Source: a virus
DNA length: 42,425 nucleotides
Reading direction: 5' to 3' (one strand)
Virus record (IMG/VR): IMGVR_UViG_3300005663_000797
Location: 1 to 42,425 of that record
Shown: piece by piece, positions 12,752 through 18,690 of the stretch
How positions within the stretch are numbered: the first letter of the stretch is position 1
Layout: every line of letters begins with the position of its first letter
Made by a program: the position numbers and the translations under genes
The notes under the pieces: generated by a model
Told to the model about the DNA's origin: nothing
Database searches by the model: none
What the model saw: the letters and a program-made list of their open reading frames with translations, nothing else

Positions 12752-13015
12752 ATGAAACTAAAAGATTGGGAAGCATTTCAAAAGTATAGAGATAAGAGGT
12801 TAAAGAAAGTAATTGATTCAAAAGAATATAAAGAGATATACAAGCGAAGAAATGAAGCATTAAAAGTAGATACTGCTCATTTGGACTATTATCGTTTTGT
12901 TTATCCATTAACAGAAACATTATTAGATGCCCAAGAAAACCTTTTGATGATGGAAGTCCCCGAAAATACAGTAGAGGGTTGTTTAAATTGGTTGGTTGGG
13001 AGAAAGAAACAATGA
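12752..13015 (+). CDS. 87-residue helical protein upstream of TerS
   Basis: Strong TTAGGAGGAATT ribosome site. The protein is helical and charged (DWEAFQKYRDKRLKKVI) with a less polar C-terminal half. It overlaps the small terminase gene by ATGA. Function unknown; context suggests a packaging accessory. Confidence 0.6.
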   Translation: MKLKDWEAFQKYRDKRLKKVIDSKEYKEIYKRRNEALKVDTAHLDYYRFVYPLTETLLDAQENLLMMEVPENTVEGCLNWLVGRKKQ

Positions 13016-13419
13016 CTGAGAACTTGCCCGCTAAAAAAGAAAAAATAATAAAGAAAAGAAGATTAAATCCTAAACAAGAACTCTTCTGTCAACTCTATGC
13101 GAGTGACGAGGAGTTTTTTGGTAATGGGGTTAAAAGTTATAAGAAAGCATATAAAATGGATGATTATAAAAGTGCTATGGTTTTAGCCTCAAATCTGTTA
13201 AGAAATATTAAGATATTAGATAGAATAAATGTTTTGATGGATATAGTGATAAATAATGTGGTGGTGGACAAAGAACTCGCTTTTGTAATCAAACAAAAAG
13301 AAAATCTTCCGGCAAAAGTCTCGGCGATCAAAGAATACAATGTACTGAAAGGCAGAATAATCCAGAAGATAGAAAAAGAAGAAAGAATACTGATAATCAA
13401 TCTTCATAAGGATGCGTGA
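13012..13419 (+). CDS. Small terminase subunit
   Basis: Encodes 135 residues from the ATG at 13012 (ATGA overlap); a TTG at 12979 is less likely. The segment LNPKQELFCQLYASDEEFF followed by VKSYKKAYKMDDYKSAMVLASNLL is the N-terminal DNA-binding region of Terminase_2-type small subunits, and the later helices would form the oligomer ring. TerS recognises the phage packaging site and brings the large subunit to the DNA. The large subunit gene lies three genes downstream. At 135 residues it is near the usual length, with a basic, hydrophobic C-terminus. Confidence 0.75.
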   Translation: MTENLPAKKEKIIKKRRLNPKQELFCQLYASDEEFFGNGVKSYKKAYKMDDYKSAMVLASNLLRNIKILDRINVLMDIVINNVVVDKELAFVIKQKENLPAKVSAIKEYNVLKGRIIQKIEKEERILIINLHKDA

Positions 13420-13643
13420 TGAGAGATAGACAAACTATTTTAAGGCATCGGTCTTTGCACTATGAAAACCCACAAGTATCTTTATTAAATATTTGTGTGG
13501 AAGTTTTGCTTGACATTAGAGACTTGCTCATAATGAATCAAGTAGTCTTTACTATTCCCAGTAATCCAAAGCGTGACGAGGAAATAGCCAAAATCCTCTC
13601 GACAATCGCCTCTAATACCCCTAAAAAGAGAAAGGAAGGGTAA
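13419..13643 (+). CDS. 74-residue protein between terminase genes
   Basis: ATG at 13419, overlapping the TerS stop by one base. A helical middle (VSLLNICVEVLLDIRDLLIM) could be amphipathic or membrane-facing, and the end is basic. Not recognised. Confidence 0.5.
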   Translation: MRDRQTILRHRSLHYENPQVSLLNICVEVLLDIRDLLIMNQVVFTIPSNPKRDEEIAKILSTIASNTPKKRKEG

Positions 13644-13646
13644 GGT

Positions 13647-13847
13647 ATGGCTAAGATTTCGAGGGTAAGACGATTACGACAAATTGTTAGAGACGATGAA
13701 TTATATCTAAAAAAGTATGGTTCAGGACTCTCCAAAATGGGCCGACTGCAATGTCGTTACTGGTATTATCTTGCACTAATCAAACTCCAAATCGGATATG
13801 ACTATGATATAGAGAGTGGTAAGTGGAGCAGAAAAAATGGCCTTTGA
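13647..13847 (+). CDS. 66-residue basic protein between terminase genes
   Basis: Preceded by GGAAGGGTAAGGT. Basic helices (ISRVRRLRQIVRDDELYLKK) with an aromatic RYWYYLALIKLQIGYDY block. Not recognised. A further 28-codon frame (13854-13940) without a ribosome site follows and is probably not a gene. Confidence 0.5.
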   Translation: MAKISRVRRLRQIVRDDELYLKKYGSGLSKMGRLQCRYWYYLALIKLQIGYDYDIESGKWSRKNGL

Positions 13848-13963
13848 TTATTTATGAACAAACGAGCATCTTTTATTAAGTATTTACAAGGTTTTAAGAC
13901 AAATGAGCAACAAATCAGACTATTCTTAATCATTCAATAATAGACTTTCGAGGGTGAGGGTCA

Positions 13964-14308
13964 ATGTCCGATAACGTGTCATCTGTCAACTTGGAGGAGA
14001 AAATGGGTAAGGTTTTGAGGGAAGAAGACAATTATAGCAAATTCTATGACCAAGTTTATGGTCGTGATAATCCAAAAGGCAAAGCATCGGGTTGGATACA
14101 ATGGAAAGGGACTGATGTCTGTATAGATTTAGTTTGTGAGTGTGGTGAAAGAAACCACTTTGATGGTGACTTTTTCTACTTTTATCAATGTCAGAAGTGC
14201 TTAAGAATATATGCAGTAGGGCAAAACATTAAATTGATTAAGTTATCTGCAGAAGAAATCAAACTTGGTGATCTTGAAAATTGGCAATATAAAGTGGGAC
14301 AGGATTAA
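13964..14308 (+). CDS. Zinc-ribbon protein upstream of TerL
   Basis: Encodes 114 residues. CECG and CQKC (in the last half, within a beta-rich DLVCECGERNHFDGDFFYF ... YQCQKC block) form a zinc ribbon. Its stop directly abuts the TerL start. The family is seen, to my knowledge, next to phage terminases, but its role is unknown. GAGGGTGAGGGTCA precedes the start. Confidence 0.6.
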   Translation: MSDNVSSVNLEEKMGKVLREEDNYSKFYDQVYGRDNPKGKASGWIQWKGTDVCIDLVCECGERNHFDGDFFYFYQCQKCLRIYAVGQNIKLIKLSAEEIKLGDLENWQYKVGQD

Positions 14309-15751
14309 ATGGACTGGAAAGACCTCTGGCACCCGACAGACAGACAGATAGAAGCCCACAAGGCGGTGAAGAAGTATAAGTTTTTACTATATGGCGGAGC
14401 AGTAGGTGGTGGCAAGTCATACTTCTTGAGATGGGAGACGCTTTATTTACTGCTATACTTCTTTAACAAATACAAAATCACGGATATCGTGGCCGGGTTG
14501 TTTTGCGAGGATTACCCAAGCCTTAAAGACCGCCAGTTATCTAAAATAAGAAAGGAGTTTCCTTTGGAGATAGGAAGGCATCACGCAGATCACAAGGAAT
14601 ACGGGAACTGCTTCTTGCTTAACCCGGGATATGGTAGTGGAGTAGTGGCCTTTAGAAACCTCGATGACCCTTCAAAGTATGTGTCAGCCGAGTTTGCTGT
14701 GGTTGCCATTGATGAACTCACCAAGAACAAGAAGCAGGTCTTTGATGAACTAAGACACAGATTAAGATGGCCGGGGATACCTGATGTCAAGTTTATATCA
14801 GGTTCTAACCCAGGAAGCATAGGCCACGGCTGGGTCAAGAAGATGTGGTTCGACGGGACATTTGAACCTGGCGAGGAAGAAGCTCATCTCTTCCACTTCG
14901 TCAGGGCGTTGGCAACTGACAATCCTCATTTAGACCCAAGTTACTATGCCACATTAAGCGGTCTTCCCCCGGATTTGAAAGCGGCCTTAAAAGACGGTAA
15001 TTGGGACAGGTTCGCAGGCCAGTTCTTCAATGAATGGGACCGAACCATACACGGAGAATGTCCTTTGATTAAAGGCCAATGCAACGAGATAATAGGCATA
15101 GACTACGGATACGAGAAACCTTCAAGCGTGGGTTGGTATAAGATAGGAATAGATGGGAAACTTACCAGATACAACGAACTTTACCAAACAGGACTGACCT
15201 ACACTATGCTGGCTAAGAAGATTATAGAGATGACAGAGGTTGACGATGAACTTAAATACCCAATCAATCTTGAATACATAGTAGCCGACCCTTCAATATG
15301 GAATGACAGAGCACATCATAAAGATGCCTTGATAGGAGAGTCCGGCGCCGAGACGATGCAGAGGATATTCAATGAGGCCTGGGGGGTCAGCAGAATTGTT
15401 CTGGTGCAGGGGGATAATAACAGAGTGGTGGGATGGGGCAGGTGCAGGGAATACTTGAAACCCTACAAAGACCAGCACGACCAAAAGACAGCCAAGTTCG
15501 GAGTAACGAGGAATTGCACCGAGTTCAATAGGTCTTTCCCAGATTTGGTATTCTCCAAGACAAGGCAAGGAGATGTGGACACAACAGGCGAGGATCACGC
15601 AGGTGACGAGTTCAGGTATGTGGTGATGTCCCGCCCTGAAACTCCCACTCCTCCGTCTAAACACCATATACCCACCACAGAAGAACTGATACGAAAGAGG
15701 GTCAGGGACAGTCTGACAAAGAAGAAAGAGCCGAAGATAATAGGGATGTAA
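14309..15751 (+). CDS. terL: Large terminase subunit (packaging ATPase and nuclease)
   Basis: Encodes 480 residues. The ATPase domain has Walker A GGAVGGGKS (29-37) and Walker B VVAIDE with D135 and E136. The SGSNPGS block (164-170) fits the coupling motif. The C-terminal RNase H-fold nuclease has D265 in GIDYG, D327 in VADPS and D433 in GDEFRYVV as metal ligands. TerL drives DNA into the procapsid and cuts the concatemer. Length and motif order are normal for the family. Base use is somewhat more GC-rich than the genes just before it. Which packaging type it belongs to cannot be read by eye. Confidence 0.93.
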   Translation: MDWKDLWHPTDRQIEAHKAVKKYKFLLYGGAVGGGKSYFLRWETLYLLLYFFNKYKITDIVAGLFCEDYPSLKDRQLSKIRKEFPLEIGRHHADHKEYGNCFLLNPGYGSGVVAFRNLDDPSKYVSAEFAVVAIDELTKNKKQVFDELRHRLRWPGIPDVKFISGSNPGSIGHGWVKKMWFDGTFEPGEEEAHLFHFVRALATDNPHLDPSYYATLSGLPPDLKAALKDGNWDRFAGQFFNEWDRTIHGECPLIKGQCNEIIGIDYGYEKPSSVGWYKIGIDGKLTRYNELYQTGLTYTMLAKKIIEMTEVDDELKYPINLEYIVADPSIWNDRAHHKDALIGESGAETMQRIFNEAWGVSRIVLVQGDNNRVVGWGRCREYLKPYKDQHDQKTAKFGVTRNCTEFNRSFPDLVFSKTRQGDVDTTGEDHAGDEFRYVVMSRPETPTPPSKHHIPTTEELIRKRVRDSLTKKKEPKIIGM

Positions 15752-15754
15752 AAG

Positions 15755-16006
15755 ATGCTACGAAAACAGATAAAAGAAAGTGATTGTTTGGAATATGGTT
15801 ACCCCAAATATTACGGGTTTGTATATCAAATTTACGAAGATAAGCATAAACCTTCTTGGGCACAAAAGCCAACTGGCGTTCTCGTTTTTTATCTTATACC
15901 CTTTGACTATCTTGTAAGATTCTTTATTCATTGTCAATTGAATATTCTAATAATGATTACTCGGATTCCAGTAAAAATAAAAAGAAAGTGCCGACCGTAT
16001 CTTTGA
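15755..16006 (+). CDS. 83-residue membrane protein
   Basis: One or two hydrophobic segments in the second half (VLVFYLIPFDYLVRFFIHC, then LNILIMITRI), ending in basic residues. The N-terminal half is soluble and Tyr-rich. The ribosome site is weak. Function unknown; possibly a superinfection-exclusion or lysis accessory given the lipoprotein gene that follows. Confidence 0.5.
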   Translation: MLRKQIKESDCLEYGYPKYYGFVYQIYEDKHKPSWAQKPTGVLVFYLIPFDYLVRFFIHCQLNILIMITRIPVKIKRKCRPYL

Positions 16007-16031
16007 AAGATAATAAGGAGGTGATTAACAA

Positions 16032-16250
16032 ATGAAGAAGTTAGTAATCGTGTTACTGGCCTTGATGCTGGCTGGCTGTGTTTCAACCAAGAAATACAAG
16101 CAACTTGACAGAGTAACTTTAAGCCACATCCAGTTAAGAAATCAGATTATATCTGAACTGGTGAACGCCAAGACCGAAGAAGAAAAGCAGAAAGTGATTA
16201 AGAAGTATGGTATCAAGATAACACAACCCGACCTTGATGACCGAGGTTAA
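16032..16250 (+). CDS. Small lipoprotein
   Basis: Encodes 72 residues. The signal MKKLVIVLLALMLAGC has a textbook lipobox with the acylated Cys at 16. The mature part is helical and charged (QLRNQIISELVNAKTEEEKQ). Strong AAGGAGGTGATTAAC ribosome site. With the neighbouring coiled-coil and membrane proteins it might form an envelope complex. Roles in exclusion or as a spanin are possible but unproven. Confidence 0.7.
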   Translation: MKKLVIVLLALMLAGCVSTKKYKQLDRVTLSHIQLRNQIISELVNAKTEEEKQKVIKKYGIKITQPDLDDRG

Positions 16251-16261
16251 GGAGGAGACCA

Positions 16262-16402
16262 ATGGATAAGTTAGTAGAACTAAAGGCTCAGATTTACGAC
16301 ATCATCGTGGAGAAAGAGAAACTGATGAAAGATTATCGGCAACTGAATGAAAAGCAAGCATTGTTGCAGAAACAGATACAAGTAGGAGAGAAACCAAATT
16401 AA
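16262..16402 (+). CDS. 46-residue coiled-coil protein
   Basis: AAGGAGGAGACCA precedes the ATG. The whole peptide is one heptad-patterned helix (DKLVELKAQIYDIIVEKEKL). Function unknown; follows the lipoprotein gene and precedes another small gene by one base. Confidence 0.55.
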   Translation: MDKLVELKAQIYDIIVEKEKLMKDYRQLNEKQALLQKQIQVGEKPN

Positions 16403-16403
16403 A

Positions 16404-16697
16404 ATGAAAGAACTGCGAAACACCTTTGAGAACATACTTGAGATGCAAACTGCGATATACAGAAAATTGCTTGATATGGAAGAAGGTCGCACAAGAAGAA
16501 CACTCAAGCATTTCTGGTGGAAGTTCGAAGAGGCTTTCAAGGTTGAATATCCCAGAAAACCTCGTGGCCTTTGTTATTCTTGGGAATACGAAGGTCGGTG
16601 GTGGCAATTCGGGAAAAAGTTGACAATTTACTTATTCAGACTTGCCATCCAGTTTACTAAGCCACCCAAGATATACATTAGGAGGGAGGAGAAATGA
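16404..16697 (+). CDS. 97-residue protein of unknown function
   Basis: A helical N-terminus (TFENILEMQTAIYRKLLDME), then Trp/Tyr-rich strands (WWKFEEAF, CYSWEYEGRWWQFG) and a basic end. No ribosome site of note, so it probably depends on coupling to the preceding gene. Not recognised. Confidence 0.5.
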   Translation: MKELRNTFENILEMQTAIYRKLLDMEEGRTRRTLKHFWWKFEEAFKVEYPRKPRGLCYSWEYEGRWWQFGKKLTIYLFRLAIQFTKPPKIYIRREEK

Positions 16698-16750
16698 AAA
16701 ACATAATAAAAAGGTGGCTTGGCATAAACACCAGGGAATCCCTATATTAA
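16694..16750 (+). CDS. Possible 18-residue peptide
   Basis: A very strong ribosome site (GGAGGGAGGAGAA) and ATGA overlap with the preceding stop argue for translation, but the product is tiny and basic (MKNIIKRWLGINTRES plus two). Confidence 0.35.
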   Translation: MKNIIKRWLGINTRESLY

Positions 16751-16759
16751 GGAGGCAAA

Positions 16760-17062
16760 ATGATTTACATTAGCGGGGTGCTTTTAACTGGAGGATTATT
16801 CGTGCTGATCGTGGTCCAAGGTCTTCAGTCATTTTTTGAACGCAGGAAGTTCTTGACCCTCATAGACCGACTTACCGACAAAGTAATGAGCCGAGACTAT
16901 CGAGACTATGTCTGGGGTCAAGATATGAAGAAAGGAGTCCCGCCACCTACCTTTAGAGACAGAAGCGATGAGGCGGAGGCGAGGATTGAAGAAGAGAACA
17001 AGAGAGCAACGGAACTGGTCAAGAAAGCGGGGGGATTGAGCAAGCAGTTGGAGGTGAAGTAA
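16760..17062 (+). CDS. 100-residue N-terminally anchored membrane protein
   Basis: A single transmembrane segment at about residues 4-24 (ISGVLLTGGLFVLIVVQGL) is followed by a soluble charged domain with FRDRSDEAEARIEEENKRA as coiled coil. This layout is common in phages between terminase and portal genes and also fits an inner-membrane spanin, but no overlapping lipoprotein frame is present. TAAGGAGGCAAA precedes the start. It overlaps the next gene by TAATG. Confidence 0.6.
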   Translation: MIYISGVLLTGGLFVLIVVQGLQSFFERRKFLTLIDRLTDKVMSRDYRDYVWGQDMKKGVPPPTFRDRSDEAEARIEEENKRATELVKKAGGLSKQLEVK

Positions 17063-17490
17063 TGGACACTTCAAAAGAATATGTAAAGATGTGTGACAAA
17101 GCGGAGGAGATACAGAATAATAAGTGGTTGAAATTGAAATGCTTTTATGGGGGAAAATATCCTTGGAATGAGGGGGATATGTTTTTCTCGAAAGACAAGG
17201 TATATGTGTATAATGATTGTTCGCTTAGTGAAGGTTTTATTGACCCACAGGCTTATGATAGAAAAGGTGTTTGGCTCCCCCGCCAAGACCAGTTGCAAGA
17301 GATGTTACCGAAAAGATATGCCACTATTCATGCCAAGATTGGTCATTTTGGGAAATGGTTAAGAGACAATGACGAATACTTAGAAAATGCTTTTTGTGGA
17401 AACGAGTCAATGGAACAACTCTGGCTCGCTTTCGTGATGAAAGAGAAATACAACAAGATTTGGAACGGTGAGGGATGGATAAAGGAATGA
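17062..17490 (+). CDS. Phage protein with the EQLWLAFVMKEKYNKIW motif
   Basis: Encodes 142 residues. WLPRQDQLQEM in the middle and SMEQLWLAFVMKEKYNKIWN near the end match a family I associate with tailed-phage genomes, function unknown. The protein is soluble and aromatic-rich. Its end overlaps the next frame by 16 bases. Confidence 0.6.
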   Translation: MDTSKEYVKMCDKAEEIQNNKWLKLKCFYGGKYPWNEGDMFFSKDKVYVYNDCSLSEGFIDPQAYDRKGVWLPRQDQLQEMLPKRYATIHAKIGHFGKWLRDNDEYLENAFCGNESMEQLWLAFVMKEKYNKIWNGEGWIKE

Positions 17491-17636
17491 ACAAACCCCT
17501 ACTCTGTAAAAAGTGTGGAAGAGAACTGCCCCACGAAGTCATCTACGGCACTGTGAAGATAAAATGTAAATGTGGATATATGAATGTGTTTCAAGCAGGG
17601 CACTGGTGGCCAGAGAAAGTAATGGGAAGGGAATAA
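17475..17636 (+). CDS. Com-like small zinc-ribbon protein
   Basis: Encodes 53 residues with CKKC (11-14) and CKC (31-33) around a short hairpin, then aromatic residues (GHWWPEKV). This resembles the Mu Com family, small zinc fingers that regulate translation of a modification gene in phage Mu. No such target is next to it here. An in-frame ATG four codons later is an alternative start. GGTGAGGG precedes the first ATG. Confidence 0.5.
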   Translation: MDKGMNKPLLCKKCGRELPHEVIYGTVKIKCKCGYMNVFQAGHWWPEKVMGRE

Positions 17637-17842
17637 TGGCTGACTGCAAATATATGATGGCTCACCCCTTTGACTGGCTGAAACAAATGATGAAGTTCAA
17701 ACACGACAAGAGGCTGACGAACCTAAAAGAAGAGGGTTTCAATGGCTATATCCAGTTGAACTTCTTCAAAGGTCATTTGGTCGATGCCAACCGCTATGAC
17801 ACTATAAAACCGGAAGATATAAAAATAGGGGGGACTGGCTGA
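17636..17842 (+). CDS. 68-residue protein of unknown function
   Basis: TAATG overlap with the preceding gene, ribosome site GGGAAGGGAA. Short His/Met-rich start, a basic middle (KFKHDKRLTNLKEEG) and a beta-like end. Not recognised. Confidence 0.55.
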   Translation: MADCKYMMAHPFDWLKQMMKFKHDKRLTNLKEEGFNGYIQLNFFKGHLVDANRYDTIKPEDIKIGGTG

Positions 17843-17858
17843 ATGGAGGTGATAAGAA

Positions 17859-18134
17859 GTGTATACAGTAAAGATTGACAAAGTGGAAAATGGGTTCATT
17901 GTGAGGGCAGGATGCAAAAACTTCGTCTTTCAAACTTATAAGCGATTGGAAAAGGAACTCAAGAAGTATTTGGAAGACCCCGAGGGTTACATCAAGAAGC
18001 ATAGGTATGGCGAGTGTGCGGAATCACCAGCAGTTATCGGGCCTACTCAGACAGATGTTGTTGTTGGCACTCAAGATTATGTGACTGAGACTACTACTGA
18101 TGGGAGTTCTGTAGTAACTGTTAGCCAAAGATAA
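17859..18134 (+). CDS. 91-residue protein of unknown function (GTG start)
   Basis: The GTG at 17859 follows TGGAGGTGATAAGAA. Residues 1-45 form a small strand/helix domain (YTVKIDKVENGFIVRAG ... YKRLEKELKKYL), then a Thr/Val-rich tail that looks beta-structured or disordered. It is the last gene before the structured RNA at 18140. Not recognised. Confidence 0.55.
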   Translation: MYTVKIDKVENGFIVRAGCKNFVFQTYKRLEKELKKYLEDPEGYIKKHRYGECAESPAVIGPTQTDVVVGTQDYVTETTTDGSSVVTVSQR

Positions 18135-18139
18135 ATAAC

Positions 18140-18252
18140 GGGGGTTGGGGATTAGCCAGGTATCGGGATTGGTATATACCAACGCAGGATTGACCCAACC
18201 ATAAAGGGCGTTGCAGTTCGCTACTGCTGAAATCCAATTCTGTCCAACCCCC
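18140..18252 (+). ncRNA. Structured RNA with alternative closing helices
   Basis: GGGGGTTGG (18140-18148) pairs perfectly with CCAACCCCC (18244-18252). The same 5' segment can instead pair as GGTTGGG (18143-18149) with CCCAACC (18194-18200). Inside are a perfect palindrome TTGGTATATACCAA (18169-18182) and a hairpin GCAG/CTGC with a 7-base loop TTCGCTA (18213-18227). The block 18201-18222 is nearly the same as 12655-12677 in the packaging leader. It precedes a strong terminator at 18294. No convincing promoter is visible just upstream, so it probably acts in cis on read-through transcripts. Confidence 0.55.
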
Positions 18253-18293
18253 TCCAAACTTAATACCTTAACAGGACAATCCTGAATAAGTGA

Positions 18294-18329
18294 AGCCTGT
18301 TGGTTCTAATGAACCAATGGGCTTTTTTT
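18294..18329 (+). terminator. Intrinsic terminator before the late operon
   Basis: A 13-bp stem (18294-18306 with 18311-18323, two G-U pairs), TAAT loop and a run of seven T at 18323-18329. It lies 16 bases before the next start codon, so the morphogenesis genes depend on read-through or on an unseen promoter. Confidence 0.87.
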
Positions 18330-18345
18330 ATTGGAGGTGACAAGA

Positions 18346-18648
18346 ATGCAGAGAACTTGGGTAGATAGCGAAGGAAACAGAGGAAGGATTATCTTATTTT
18401 CCGAATTGCCCGACGATGCGGTTGACAACCTACAAATAGAACATAAATTATCCCGAATGCCCCAGACCTTTCTGAAAGAGGAACATCTCAAATGCCTGAC
18501 CCTGAAGCAGTTGGAAGTGATAACTATGCGGTTCTGGGGGGATATGGAAGTGAAAGAGATTGCCAAGAGGATAGGGATAACAAGTGACGCAGTATATCGG
18601 AGACTAAGAGGGGCGTATAAAAGACTTAGTATCGAGATAAACCTCTAA
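18346..18648 (+). CDS. Sigma-region-4-like helix-turn-helix regulator
   Basis: Encodes 100 residues from the ATG at 18346 (ribosome site TTGGAGGTGACAAG). Residues 51-95 read as a sigma70 region 4: LTLKQLEVITMRFWGDMEVKEIAKRIGI, then SDAVYRRLRGAYKRL. Region 4 binds -35 DNA and the RNA polymerase flap. Region 2 is absent, so this is not a full sigma factor. It could be a late regulator, like other small phage proteins that touch polymerase at -35 or during antitermination. Its place directly after the terminator and before the portal suits control of late genes. Confidence 0.7.
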   Translation: MQRTWVDSEGNRGRIILFSELPDDAVDNLQIEHKLSRMPQTFLKEEHLKCLTLKQLEVITMRFWGDMEVKEIAKRIGITSDAVYRRLRGAYKRLSIEINL

Positions 18649-18690
18649 TAATTTGCATAAGGTAGGGAAGTGTGTAATTAAGGAGTTCCT

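Noticed and set aside
13854-13940. 28-codon frame between packaging genes
   Set aside because: No ribosome site and AT-rich, low-complexity product; the 116-base gap otherwise shows nothing distinct.
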